Shown here: piece after piece, positions 47,799 through 59,949 of the stretch
Layout: every line of letters begins with the position of its first letter
Position numbering within the stretch: position 1 is the stretch's first letter
Source: Selaginella tamariscina
Taxonomy: Eukaryota; Streptophyta; Lycopodiopsida; Selaginellales; Selaginellaceae
NCBI GenBank assembly: GCA_003024785.1
Contig: PUQB01000051.1
Location: 331,430 to 395,429 of the forward strand
DNA: 64,000 nucleotides
Direction of reading: 5' to 3'
Notes under the pieces: model-generated
Databases searched by the model: none
Seen by the model: only the letters and a program-made list of their open reading frames with translations
Told to the model about the DNA's origin: nothing
Translations under genes and position numbers: made by a program

Positions 47799-47849
47799 GC
47801 ATATCCAGATTCGCATCTGCGGATATACTTTTTGTTTATACGAATATCC
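47799..47849 (-). promoter_or_regulatory. Three P1BS-type motifs upstream of SPX
   Basis: GCATATCC (47,799-47,806), GGATATAC (47,821-47,828) and GAATATCC (47,842-47,849) each fit GNATATNC, the PHR1-binding P1BS element. They lie 150-200 bases before the ATG. Plant SPX genes are typically induced by PHR under phosphate shortage, so the cluster fits this gene well. Confidence 0.75.
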
Positions 47850-47899
47850 TATGTCTCGGTTTCAAATCTCCAAGCCGCCTTAACTGACGTGACATTAGA

Positions 47900-50800
47900 T
47901 TTTTTCTTTTGAAACGATGACGATTCTCTCTGGTCAAACCCTTGCTTATTTATCACGTAATACATACTAAACTCACACGCATATATTATGTAAGAAATTT
48001 AATTTTCGAAGGAATATATTTTAATTAGATGGATTATACTTTATTTCAGTCTTAAATTTTATTTAGATTTTTTTATTAGTAAATTATAATATCTTAATAA
48101 TATCTTAAGGAAGAGTAAATATTTATTCTAAGAAATTTTATATTTATTTAGGAAATTTTAATTAAAAAATTCTAGTAATATTCAATGTTTAATGGTAAAT
48201 ACTTATGATGAATATTTTAATTGGATGGCTTATTTTTATAAAGTGTAATTATAAAATTCTAATAATACCTAAGAAGAATTAATTTTTTATAATTATTTTT
48301 TAGGATAATGAAGCCTAAATATTGATAGTGAAGTATATCTAAAGATATTTTAACTTTTTATAATTAAATTAAAAATTTAAATATCTTAGTAATATTCTAT
48401 ATTTAATATAAGAGACTTGATGTTAAAGTATATTTGAATTAATTTTTTAAATTATTTTGGCTTTATATTTTATTTAAAAATGTTTAATTATAAAAATTTA
48501 AAATACATTTACATTGGTTGACTTAACACATATGTATACAAATGTATATACCTTAAGAGACAAGACTGTTGTACACTTGTAAAAAACTCTATGAATAAAA
48601 ACAAACACTTTCATCAACACACACGAGTGTACAATATATAATAACCACTTTCAAATACTATATAATAACTTTTAATTTGTAACCTAGGTACCTCTTCACA
48701 AATTCTTTATTATGATGTTCTTTATGAATTTTTAAAACATAATTTAATTTATATTTTTTATGAATTGTGATGTTATATATATTTAGCATACATTTACAAC
48801 AATCACGTTTAGTGTTTATTATGACAAGATATATTTTAATATTAAAGACAGATACTTATATAAACCAAACAATTAGAGTAATATATAGAACTTATTCTTT
48901 ATTTATTAACTATAAAATTTATAAATTCACTTCATTTTTTTATAAAATGTTCATTAACTTTTTAACTTATATGAATAATTTAGTGACTCTATCTTATTAT
49001 CTTACATATCAACAATAATGATATTTATAAATAAATGTTTTAGTTAAATTTCTAGAATGAGTTAAAATTTTTTTCGGAATATATTACTTGCTGAGGCAGA
49101 CATTCAGCCATAAAATCAGGATCCTCGTTATTTTCTTAATCCTTCTTATGTAAATTTATACTAACTGAGTCGGCCTTTTCAATTCCATTTAGAAAGATAT
49201 ATAGCTAAATCCGTGATGAAATTTGATATAATTTACAAAAAAGAAAAACTAAGTTAAAAACCAGAATTAATCTTTATCATCTGTCACATTTGCACCTTCA
49301 CCACTAATTACATGATAATACAATTTAATTTATTTTTTTTTATATTTAAAATCCACTGAATAAGTGTTTTTTACTATTATATTTTTCTTTTTTTAACACG
49401 AGTTCTAAATAAAAATTAAGCTTATATGTATATTTCTTAAGCTTTTTTGATCATTTTTCATAATGCTCTTCAATTAATTTTTATGAATCATGAATTGTTA
49501 ATATACTTGTTACGCTCAGTTCTTTATGGTTAGTCACACTCATAAAGATATTGATAAGTTAATTATTTTATGGTTAAATCTTTTTTCATGTATTATACTA
49601 ATGTTTCTATGTTATTAATTTCATTAATATAAAATTATAATCTTGTACTTTATAATTAGTTTTGTCCCCAAATTTTATTCGTATAACTTATGAATTTTGA
49701 ATTTTTATCATATTTTATGTTATTTATGCAAACTCTAAATCTTACATTTTACATCTTAAACCTTATAATCTAACATTATTATACTCACATAACATATGTA
49801 TTTTACATTTCATCTTTACACAACATTCTTATAGAATACACATAAAATTATTTGAATCTTATCCATCATTTTTGTCTTTCATAAATTTCTCCATTTCATT
49901 ATATATCATACATATTTTTAAGTATTCTGTTTATCACATATTTTAAAAATATTTCTAACATATTTTAAAAATATTTATACTATTGTATCACTTTGATTTA
50001 ATTAAGAGGTGCCAATGTCTTAGTTAATAAGTGTTAAAAATAATGATTTAAATTCAATTAATAAGTGCTAAAGACGAGTCTTGATATTTAATCTTGTCAT
50101 GTAATTTCTCAATCATAGTTATTATACTATATGATATTATTCAATAAGTTATTGAGTCAAAGAGTAATAAAGAAGAACAATCCATTTGCATATAAATAAA
50201 GATGTATGTACATTCCAATTAATTTTACTTATAAAAATTCTAATCATTGTACACACCGAAAGAGTTAATAAAAATAATTTGTTGTAAAAGCTCCTCTAAT
50301 CACATGCATTGGTATTTATTTTAACTATGTGTTATACTCTTTTCATCTAAAAGAAAATGCATAATATGAATATATGTGCACATATTTTAATACATATATG
50401 TATATAATATCTTTAAATAAGAAATAATAATTATATATTAAAATATACTATTAATAATCTAATCTCAAAAAATGATATATAATTATTTAAATTATTATTA
50501 TAGTATAATTTAAATTACATGTGAAACAAGGAACTTGATTATATTTTAAACTAGGTAATATAAATTATACGTGATAATAATATATGCATTATATATATAT
50601 GACACACACACACACACACACGCACGTGTGTGTGTGTCTGCCCGTATTAACTAATGATATATATTTTTGTTAACTAAGGTAACCTTATATAATCACACGT
50701 ACACATCTATACAATTGCCATTTCATATGGATATAGATGTTTACAACCTTAATAATATAGCATATATTTCAATTTTTAAAAAGTTAATATACACATCAAA

Positions 50801-50980
50801 ATGCACACTTGTACATAGGCTCTCTCTCTCTATATATATTATATACACACATACACACAAGGTGCGTGCCCCATTGTGTGAGTGTCCGTGTGTGTGTGTG
50901 TGTGAGACAGAGAGAGAGAGAGTATGTGGTTATATTGTAAGGAATCGGAAAGGAAAAAGTTTATGATACTCAGTCGGAGC
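47900..50980. other. AT-rich intergenic region, no gene seen
   Basis: Long AT-rich stretch between the SPX upstream region and the 3' end of the transporter gene. It has (CA)n/(GT)n tracts near 50,604-50,636 and (GT)n(GA)n near 50,888-50,922, and only short chance frames. Confidence 0.5.
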
Positions 50981-50981
50981 T

Positions 50982-52580
50982 CTAAAACGCTCCCACTAAA
51001 GTAGCAGCAGCAAATGCCAGATATAACACACCACCTGTGTAACCAACCTGCACAGAAAAGAAATATATGCATCTCGAAGAATATTTATGTGCAGGCAACG
51101 CATATACATACACACGCACACATATTATATTAACATCAGCTTACCACTTTCTCTGAAATATATTGAGCAAGAAATGCCCCTCCTACTATGGCTAATAGTG
51201 TAGCAAGTGTGTGCCCAAGTATTGCTCCGGAAGCTACACCCCACGGAGACTGAAAGAAAAAAAAAAGAAAAACCACAGGATATTACTGACATATTCTGTG
51301 ATGTATAATGTTAATAGAATATGCGTATACTGATAAATGAAAATTTATAAAACTTACTTGAGCAGCACCTAAAGCTACCGTAGCTAGCATTGATCGGTCT
51401 CCCCATTCCTGTGCACCACATATATATATATATATAAATATTTGAGAGGAACGCCAGTAGAATGTGACAACACCCACACACGCACGCACCACACAGCATG
51501 ACCTGTTTTTATTGACTCACAGCTAAGAAGACGAGACTAAAAGTTTCTGCCAGAATTGTCATTGCTGTGCTCTTCTTGTCAACCTGAAGAAATATCTCGT
51601 AATGCATTTCTTCCTCATCAATATCCTCATCATAGTTAGAACATATGATGCATGTATCCATTTATGTGTATACACATACGTGCATATGAATGCGCAATAA
51701 CATGCGTACATACACACACCTGGGCTTGTTTGACAGCTTCTTCTGCTTCAGCCAGTTCGCTGACTCTGGAATAGCCTCTTTTGTAGGAGAAGATGGAATA
51801 TCCCAGGCCTCCTTAAGGCTTTGATTCCGAAAAGAATTAGTAGAGCAACTGCTGCATACTCACCAACAGGTAAAGCTGTGGACGCCACAACATAAACAAA
51901 ATAAGAATCTGTAAATTGTCATACACACACATATATGTGTGTGACTATGCTTGTGCATTTCTGTAAGTAACTGCAGCCTCACTTGTCTGTAATTGTGCTG
52001 GCACTCGTTGAAAAAGCCTCCCAATAACAACGGAGATTACTGTCATCAGCGATAGAGCTCCGATTGAGCCGAGAAGCACCTGATTCAATCGTCATATGTG
52101 CACACACGCACACAAACACGCACTCACACACACAAAGGCGTACCAGTCCACGAGAGTGTCTCATAGCCAACAAAGCTGCAATAAAGAATGTCTGCAAACG
52201 GAAGCTGCTTGATTACTAGACAAATACATGAATGATCTCTATTACATACATATGATGTATGAGACTATATATACACGCACGCACCTTGTCTCCGATTTCT
52301 GAAACGAAGATCAAAGCAAAGGCAGCAAAGAATCCTGACTTCGAAATGGCAGCAACAAGTGCAGATGGTCCGCCGCTAGCTAACGTGAAAGAGACCGCAG
52401 CTAGTGTTCCTAGTACCGTGATCCCCGTAATTAAAAGTGCAGCTTGTACATTTCGTCTCTTAAACACATTATGTGGCCTGTTGAGAGATTAATTAATCCT
52501 GTGCCCATTAGATATGAGTTAACTATTTGTTTTATAATGGTCATACATAGATAAACCAGAGACATATAGCATGTATGTAC

Positions 52581-52634
<54 letters not shown>

Positions 52635-53870
52635 ATATATAAAACCTGATATAAAGCATTTACAAACATTTTAGACACTAAATTCTAGTTAAGTCAGCGA
52701 ATTTGACATACACGTACAGTAGGTGAGAATGCAGATCGTGAGATAAAAGTTGATACTTTTCAGAAGTGGTCCTCTTATACGATATGCATGTATGTGTACA
52801 TGTATAATGTTTATTATGTAATATATATACGTATATACACAATAATATCTGCTTACTTCCGAGAAGTTGTACTCGGTGTTGTCATACTTTCATCTGCGGC
52901 TGATGTTAGTTCTCTGTCTTGTCCATCGGTTTCACCAAAATCAGCAGTGGATGCTCCAAGCGAACAACTCCTCCATGGACTTCTCATAGCTGCACACAAT
53001 CTGTTCAATGGTAAGACAATTCCACACACATGTACACACAGAGGCACCCATGCACGTATCAATATATAGAAATATTGACATGTAGTTAACCGAGAAACAA
53101 CAATATGTATTCACGCACTTATATATGTATGTATATACACATACAAGATGATAGAAAGGTTGACTTACACATGGTACAATCGCTATGGGTTAACGCATTT
53201 ACATAAACACACACACAGAAGCCCACACACAAGATAGATAGTGACATTGACATATGCATGCCGGATGCGTATATAGGTTAATGGGAACAAAGAGGATGTA
53301 CTTTATATGATAAACACACATATGCACACATTACACACACAAGTAATATCACATGTACATACAGATAGAAAATAAACACACACACACACACACACATAGA
53401 TATAGCGTCACATACACATGGAGATATTATGTCTATGCATATCTGGATATATGGACACAAAAAAGCATACGTGCACCTATCACGCACCATATAGTTTCAA
53501 ACATGCACACTATATTTTTAAACATATACAGTGACACTGTATATATATATATATAATATATATATATATATAATATTACAATATACAGACATACATTTAC
53601 CACAATCTATAATGGGAGAATCTACACAATTAGCTTGGTTTTGGACACACACACACACACACAATCTACATACGTACCGATGGCATTCTTGGGAATCCTA
53701 CACAATGCCGACTGCAGGGAGCGCAAATCTACACTGACACACTGAGGCCAGGCGCCAGAGGCCGTCCTCCATGGCCGCCGGCACAAGTACATGAGCCTCT
53801 CCTGCTGGTGTAGCACGAGCGCCTTCCGCCCTACCTCCATAGCCAAGAACCTTAGAACAAAGAGAGACAA
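50982..53870 (-). CDS. PAM71/CMT1-like plastid Mn/Ca transporter (GDT1/UPF0016 family), ten exons
   Basis: Exons: 53,870-53,678, 52,989-52,857, 52,477-52,285, 52,191-52,144, 52,079-51,983, 51,875-51,720, 51,583-51,521, 51,408-51,358, 51,249-51,145 and 51,047-50,982. All have GT-AG junctions; the length is about 368 residues, as for plastid members. The basic, acid-poor start (MSLFVLRFLAMEVGRKALVL) fits a transit peptide. The two family signatures are EIGDK/TFFIAALLAM (residues about 169-182) and EWGDRSMLATVALGAAQ (296-312), each in a group of three hydrophobic segments. The acidic residues bind the metal. Plastid members move Mn2+/Ca2+ across the envelope (CMT1) or thylakoid (PAM71); I cannot tell which this is. 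Exon 6 has two apparent single-base losses (near 51,820 and 51,766-51,785): FGIKA, LKEAWDIPSSPT and SELAEAEEAVKQAQ lie in three frames, and as read it stops at 51,748-51,750. All other exons are clean, so assembly error is as likely as a real break. Confidence 0.88.
52578..52640. repeat. (CT)n(CTAT)n microsatellite in the transporter gene
   Basis: About 45 bases of CT followed by CTAT repeats, inside intron 2 of the PAM71/CMT1-like gene. Confidence 0.85.
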
Positions 53871-54050
53871 AAATGCACTTGTTATGAGGCCGCCATTCTT
53901 TCTAGTCTACTACGCCTACACGCACTCTCCATAGCTGGCGCATAATCCATAATGAAAAAATTCCCGGAATCTACCATGCCGATTTACGGCCGAGATCGTT
54001 TGCGGAATGCAATGTGCGATGTGCGGTCTGGATCACACATAATGGAATGA
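53871..54050. promoter_or_regulatory. Short shared upstream region between divergent genes
   Basis: Only 180 bases separate the start codon of the transporter (minus) from that of the PPR gene (plus). It is GC-richer than its surroundings and holds a GCGGAATGCAATGTGCGATG run with near-repeats. A bidirectional promoter is likely but no TATA box is obvious. Confidence 0.5.
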
Positions 54051-56344
54051 ATGAAACTAGTGGCAAGAGAGGTAGAAATCACATTCGGAAAATACAAAGG
54101 GAAGCCACTCGGAACACTTTCAGATGGATACCTGGGATCACTCGCCAGAATGGGAAGCTCAGAGTGGTCAGACCTCGCAAACGAGGTACTCACCGAGCGG
54201 GATTCTAAGAATGGTAGTCGGGATTCAGCGGGATTCGTGTGCAATCTCCTTAAGACATGCGCAAGAAACAGGGAGCTGGAAGAGGGAAGAAGAATACATG
54301 CCACAATTGCAGCAACACAGAGCTTCAAACACTCCAAGTTCCTCGCTGATCACTTGGTTCTTATGTATGGGAGCTGCGGACAAATGCAGGACGCAACAGA
54401 TGTGTTCGATTCTATTGCAAATCCGGATACTAGATCATGGAACGTAATGCTCTCTGTGTGTGTACGTAATGGGTGTCTCAGTGAAGCTAAGAAAGTCTTC
54501 GATCGGATACCCACAACGGACACCGTCTCTTGGAACTCCCTCGTCTCTGCATATGCCCAGAGAGGGCATCTGCAGGAGGCCAAGGAGCTCTTCGAAAGAA
54601 TGCCGGGTCGCGATCATATAACATGGAATGCAATGGTCACTGGGTATGGACAGACTCGGCAAGCCCATCTAGCTGAAGAGTTCTTTACAAGGGCACCGGA
54701 ACGGAACGAGGTCGGCTGGAATGCACTGATCTCTGCATTTGCCGAGAATGCGGATATGCGAGAAGCTAAGTTTCTCTTTGACACGATGCCTTGTAGGGGC
54801 ATGATTTCCTGGACTGGCCTACTGAATGGATATACTCAAGTCGGACATACGCAGGGGGCGAGGTCTGTCTTCCAGAGAATGCCCGAGCACGATATTGTTT
54901 CGTCGACAGCCATGATCTCCGCTTGCTCTCTTGTCGAGGACGCTGAGGAAGTCTTCAATCCGATGGCTGTCAAGGATGCAGTCTCTTGTAATGCGATGCT
55001 TGTGTTGTACGCCCAGAACGGATACATGCAGAAGGCTAGAGAGATCTTCGATAGAATGGGACGAAAGATTGTTGGTACTTGGAATGCTTTAGCCAGAGCC
55101 TTCTTATATAATGTAGATGTTGAAAGTACCAGGCTGGCGTTGAGAAGATGCCGGGGAGGAACCTTGTGTCGTGGAACGCAATGGTTGCAGCATTTGCCCA
55201 AACTGGCAATCTGGAGCAAGCCAAGTGTACCTTTGATGACATGCCTGAGCGGAACGTGCTTTCATGGACATCTCTGATAGCAGCAGGGGCCGAGAATCTG
55301 GCACAGTCCGTCTTCGAAAGAATGCCTCAGCGAAACATGGTGTCGTGGAACGCCCTCGTTGCAGCGCATGCCCAAGGAGGGGATGTCAAAGGAGCCAAGA
55401 GAATGTTCGATCAGATGCCTGAACGGGATTTGCTCTCGTGGAACTCGCTTGTTCCGGGTTATACTCAAGAAGGACATCTGCAGGAAGCCATCGAATTCTT
55501 CACGAGGATGCCGCAGATGAACGTTGTATCATGGAACGCAGCAATTGCGTCTTATGCCGCAAATGGGCAGATCGAGCTTGCGAGAGACGCCTTCGAGTGT
55601 AGTCCGCAGCGGGATATTGTCTCCTGGAACAGTATGCTATCGATATACGGGCAGTGCAACAGGGTCGGAGATGCAAAGACGACCTTCGAGAGGATGCCAC
55701 AGAGGCAGCTCGTGTCGTGGAGCTCGCTTATGTCTGCCTTGGGACAAAACGGATGTCTGAACGAAGCTAAAGAGGTGTTCGAGGACATGCCTGAGAAAGA
55801 TGTCATTGCGTGGAATGCACTGGCAAATGCGTATGAACAGAACGGGTTTCTCAAGGAAGCAAGGAAGACATTCAGGGAGATGCCTGTACAGGACACAGTT
55901 TCATGGAATGCCATGATAAAGGCGCATTCCCAGACTGGGCATGCCATCGAGCTGTTTAACCAGATGAACCTCGAGGGGTTTAAGCCGGACAAGATCGCAT
56001 TCTCCACGGTGCTCACTGTGTGTAGTCATCTCGGACTCATAACCGAGGCGTGTATGTACTTCGTTTCGATGTGGACGGACTTCGGTCTGGAGCCAGAGAA
56101 GGAACATTTCTGCTGCATGGTGGACATTCTTGCACGGTCCGGGCAGCTTAGAAACGCTGAGGAGCTGACCGAAAGCATGCCTTTCATGGCTTACGACGTC
56201 GTGTGGGGAAGCTTGCTTGGTGCTTGTGCTGTTCATGAGGACGACAAGATGGCTTCTCGAGCTGCTGAAAAGGTCATGGAGTTCGATCCTGCATGTGGAT
56301 CTGCTTACGTTCTACTCGCTAATCTTCACAAGGTACCTCCCTAG
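54051..56344 (+). CDS. PLS-class PPR protein with an N-terminal FGKYKG domain, one frameshift
   Basis: About 764 residues if one lost base near 55,138-55,146 is allowed for. The ATG at 54,051 follows an in-frame TGA. Residues about 7-48 (EITFGKYKGKPLGTL, DGYLGSLARMG) resemble the small DUF3820 type. After a helix-rich lead (LLKTCARNRELEEGRRIH) come about 18 31-residue S-type PPR repeats of the form VSWNSLVSAYAQRGHLQEAK..LFERMP. Then a P2-L2-S2 end (FKPDKIAFSTVLTVCSHLGL) and an E1-like motif (VVWGSLLGACAVHEDDKMAS). Such proteins bind RNA base by base in plastids or mitochondria, often for C-to-U editing. No DYW domain is seen. The TAG at 56,342 follows AAG/GTACCT, a good donor (56,332/56,333), so a further exon is possible. 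Below, around 55,130, the frame switches to MPGRNLVSWNAMVAAFAQTG. GC content is far above the surroundings, as usual for such genes. Confidence 0.88.
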
Positions 56345-56491
56345 ACACTTATAAACTATTGTTTTCTTGTTAAACTCATACTTAAGTATTTAAATATACG
56401 GTTGTTAATATCAGATATGCATTGACTTTGTTGCGGTATTTCTAATGCCGCAACTTGTAGCGAAAGCCGTTCAGATATTATCTAGAATATC

Positions 56492-56520
56492 GTACATTTG
56501 TAGTACAGTTGTTGTAGTAC
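56492..56520 (+). promoter_or_regulatory. Three GTAC motifs upstream of the first COPT gene
   Basis: GTAC at 56,492-56,495, 56,503-56,506 and 56,517-56,520, about 55-80 bases before the ATG. GTAC is the core of the copper-response element bound by SPL7/CRR1. The stretch GTACATTTGTAGT is also found before the second copy (63,528). Confidence 0.6.
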
Positions 56521-56572
56521 TAAACAAAGTTTATGAAGAAGTCAAGTTAGGTTAGTCTTTTCCTAAGAAAAT

Positions 56573-56998
56573 ATGGATCACCAAGACCACAACATGACGA
56601 TGAATATGGATGATAATAACAAGGGGGGGATGCAAATGAGCTTCTACTCGGGGAAGCATTTGGTGCTTCTATTCTCTGGGTGGGTAACCAAGAAGCCTGT
56701 AGAGTATGCTCTCACTCTTCTCGCGGTGGCCTGCTTTGCTGTGCTTCATCAGCTGCTGGGATGTCTCTATAAGAGATACTCGAGTTATTATTCCTCTGGT
56801 AAGAGCGGCAATTTCACGAAGAAGATTATATGTATTCTTGTGTACGCGTTATATACATCGACGGGCTATCTTCTCATGTTGAGCGTGATGAGCTTCAATG
56901 TGGGGATCTTCATTGCAGTCGTGGTTGGTTTGTGTGTGGGGTTTGTGATTTTCCCCAAGACACACAGTGACCAACAGGAATGCTCGGCACAACCATGA
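56573..56998 (+). CDS. COPT: COPT/Ctr-family high-affinity copper transporter
   Basis: One exon, 141 residues, the usual size for plant COPT proteins. The N-terminus is Met/His-rich (MDHQDHNMTMNMDD, MQMSFYSGKH), as expected for copper capture outside the membrane. Three membrane segments follow: about residues 27-33 and 42-62 (LVLLFSGW, then YALTLLAVACFAVLHQLLG), about 84-104 (IICILVYALYTSTGYLLML) and about 108-128 (FNVGIFIAVVVGLCVGFVIF). The MxxxM motif at the end of segment 2 is present in YLLMLSVMSF (M-L-S-V-M), and segment 3 has the GxxxG-like GIFIAVVVGLCVG. The C-terminus is short with one Cys. It forms a trimeric Cu+ channel at the plasma membrane or an internal membrane. No breaks. Confidence 0.93.
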   Translation: MDHQDHNMTMNMDDNNKGGMQMSFYSGKHLVLLFSGWVTKKPVEYALTLLAVACFAVLHQLLGCLYKRYSSYYSSGKSGNFTKKIICILVYALYTSTGYLLMLSVMSFNVGIFIAVVVGLCVGFVIFPKTHSDQQECSAQP

Positions 56999-56999
56999 T

Positions 57000-58740
57000 C
57001 CATGTGTAACTATAGAAGGAGATGCACCTGTCAAAGGAGAATACGAGTTTTCGTTTACATTAATAAATATCTGTTACAGAAACAGAATAAATCATAAAGC
57101 AATTAAAAAATAATAATTTTATTAAAAATTAAATTTAAAATTATAATATCAAAAAGTCTTTCTCTTAAAATTAAAAAAGTCTTAATCTTATTTAAAAAAT
57201 TTAATATTCTGTTAATTATAATTTAAAATGTCATTTTCAAATTTGACTATGCACCATTATTGAATAATTGGTATAAAATTTGAATTATCTTTACTAAACC
57301 TCAAAACTTTACATTTAAAAAAACATTGAGATGTACACTATTAAAATTAGTTTTAAAAATAGCTATAAATCAAATATGTAACACACACTTATAAATAATG
57401 GATATTATGTGTATGTATCTATAGTTATTAAACATGTATACATATTGAAAATACATACACATTTAAATGATTATATTAAACACTGTATATATTTATATCT
57501 ATCTTATATATATATTTTATAAACAGTATTAGATACCGACATACATTTATACATAGGTGTGTATTACGTATATAGAAAGCTTGTATATTCTAAAACTTTA
57601 TACAGTTATTAGTCAAAGTAATTGTTGTTTAAGAGAACATCTTTTTACAAAATATGATATATGTATAAATATATTTACTTATTAACAATATATTTTTAAA
57701 TGGTGCTTCATATATTAACAAAATATTTTTAATTATATTGACTTCAACAATGTGTCACATACATCATTTTTATTTGATTAAATCTTCTTCTTTGTTCTAC
57801 AATTTTGAAACATTTAACTTTAAGACATTAGAATTATAGTACTTTCTCAAAATATTTATAAATTAATTTCAAATAATGGGTAATAATATATATAGTGAAT
57901 AACAATGCGATCGATTGTTTATTCAAGGCCTAATAAATTTTGCAACTTATATTAATGATATAATTAAAAATAGAAAAAACTCTATATACACAAGTTGATA
58001 TATGGTAATGAATATTCAATTTAATTTAATGGTGATGCTAACCAATAAGGAAAATTGAATTATTTATATATATATATAATTTTTAACTTATCCTCTTGTT
58101 CATTCCAAGTTATGTGGCACACATGTGGATTCTTACATAAATCATTATCGTTTTTTAATATTATGTATAATTAAGTCAAACACTGTTTATTCAAAGGCTA
58201 GTGTTACATATAGATTGGTTGAATAAATTATTATCATCTTTTTAATTAATTTCATAATGCATAATAGTAACATTTTTTATTTTATTATTAAAATTATGTT
58301 CATCTTTAAATTCTAAATGAGCATCTTCTTCTTCAGATTTTACATAGACTTCGTTACTTTTAATTTTTTTTATTCACTTATATTATCATTTTCATTTAAC
58401 TCCAAGTCATCAACATCTTATTAAATAATATGTAATGTTTAGGTGTATAACTATAATGTCATATACTATTATTAATGAAGTAAAATTTTAATAACTGTTA
58501 GATTTATTTTAATTTAAATAATTATAAACTAAGGGTTTTAGGTTAATACAATATGCACATTTCTGTATTTCGAACTCTTACATTGATAAAGGTGAGGGGC
58601 ATCTTTAATTATCCTTACAGAGCACTTGAATTTATGTCTTTTTCGTGTAAATCTTATTTATCTTTTTAGATTTAGTTTTTTCATTATTTAAATTAATTCT
58701 GTTTTTGTAAAGTTATTTTCTCTTCTTTTCATCCATAGTT
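57000..58740. other. AT-rich intergenic region, no gene seen
   Basis: Sequence between the first COPT gene and a Gypsy remnant. Only short chance frames and TA-rich runs. Confidence 0.5.
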
Positions 58741-59945
58741 GCACAACAAGTAAATCTTTTATTTATGAAGCAGCTGCCCATGCAATTACTAAATGTTATG
58801 TGGGTGTAGTTGAATAATCAGACTCAATTAATGACAACATCCACGATACATGGTGTTACTCTTTATGCTTATGCTGCAAATCCTCGAGTATGGTTGGATT
58901 TCTTTCATGAAAATCCTAAGGATGATGTGTACCATTGATTTGATCACTTCACAGTGGTCGCCATATATCATTCCTGAGACAATGCTTGGTGTTTGTATGA
59001 ATTTCTTACTTATCTTCAAGGAATAGCGTTGCAATGGTACAATGGTTTGAATGCAACAACTCGTGGAGATTGGAGTATTCTTCTAGTGGTCTTCAAACGG
59101 GCATTTGAACATGTTGATGACTATGACGATGTTTTTTAGCAATTGCATCATATCCATTAGGAGTCATTAGAGTCGGTGATGCAGTTTGGTATTGGCTTTC
59201 GAGCCTTTTGCTTCATGTATAGCCTAACATGTCAGAGCAAATCAAGTTAGGCATGTTGTGGTTCGCACTTCTTCAAGACCTTGTGGGAGAGGCGATGTTT
59301 CATATCATTGTGTCAGTTGTAAAGCATCATCAAGGGTCACTGAAGTCAATGCATGCACAATCCCACTTGCAGCTTCGTGTGCTCTAGTTCCACTTTATGT
59401 TGGGGATGGTCTTACTCCGATGGAGGTTGATGCTATTGTTGCTCATGTACTAAGACAAGGTTGGACCGTAGAAGTGTAGTTTTTTGTTGAGCGTGTGATG
59501 AGGTTGGACACATGTACTAATTTTGTCAATATTTCCCCAATCGATATCCTCCATTTTCAAGGTGGAGGCCTTGGCATCAACAACATTTGGTTGGCACCAT
59601 TGTTGTGGAAGGTCGAGAAACAAAGAGTCACACGAGTAAATGAGGGTCCTCGTGCGAATAAGTTGGTAATGCCTTTGTCTTTTTTTCAGGAGCATCATCA
59701 AGGGGTTCAGTTGGCACCAGTTCATATTGTTTTTACTTTTCAAGTTCAATTTGATAACATGACACATTATGTTGTCCTTTTGATGTTGGTTGATACATGC
59801 TCGAGTTTGTCTTCTATTCCTTTGTCTACTATTCCTTTGTCTATTACTACACATTGCCGTTTTCATTTGCGCCGTGCAATAAAGTTAGTCTTCATTCTTT
59901 ATGGTAACGAATACACTCATGCTTGTTCACAGAATTTCAAAACGT
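58740..59945 (+). mobile_element. Eroded Ty3/Gypsy gag-protease remnant
   Basis: Capsid-like text runs from about 58,850 (TTSTIHGVTLYAYAANPRV) through ALQWYNGLNATTRGDWSIL (59,030-59,080) and FKRAFEHVDDYDDVF. At 59,485-59,526 a zinc knuckle with exact C-x2-C-x4-H-x4-C spacing survives although two of its codons are stops. At about 59,775-59,815 a protease-like MLVDTCSSLS has C in place of the usual G of DTG. The host gag family differs from that of the intact chromovirus. Not coding. Confidence 0.75.
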
Positions 59946-59949
59946 AATA

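Noticed and set aside
47119..47883. A 254-codon plus-strand frame with His/Thr/Ser-rich text
   Set aside because: It is antisense to SPX exon 1 and the SPX upstream region, and much of it translates (CA)n/(CT)n repeats. The minus-strand SPX model explains the region.
54836..56016. Several minus-strand frames of 110-154 codons under the PPR gene
   Set aside because: Antisense shadows of the GC-richer PPR coding sequence; no domain, and the PPR repeats account for the sequence.
45787..56998. SPX, PAM71-like, PPR and COPT genes as one functional cluster
   Set aside because: Each has a recognisable separate role and its own regulatory motifs or none; nothing in the sequence ties them into a pathway beyond the divergent PPR/transporter pair.
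59450..59866. A 138-codon minus-strand frame
   Set aside because: Antisense to the eroded gag-protease remnant, which has recognisable motifs on the plus strand.
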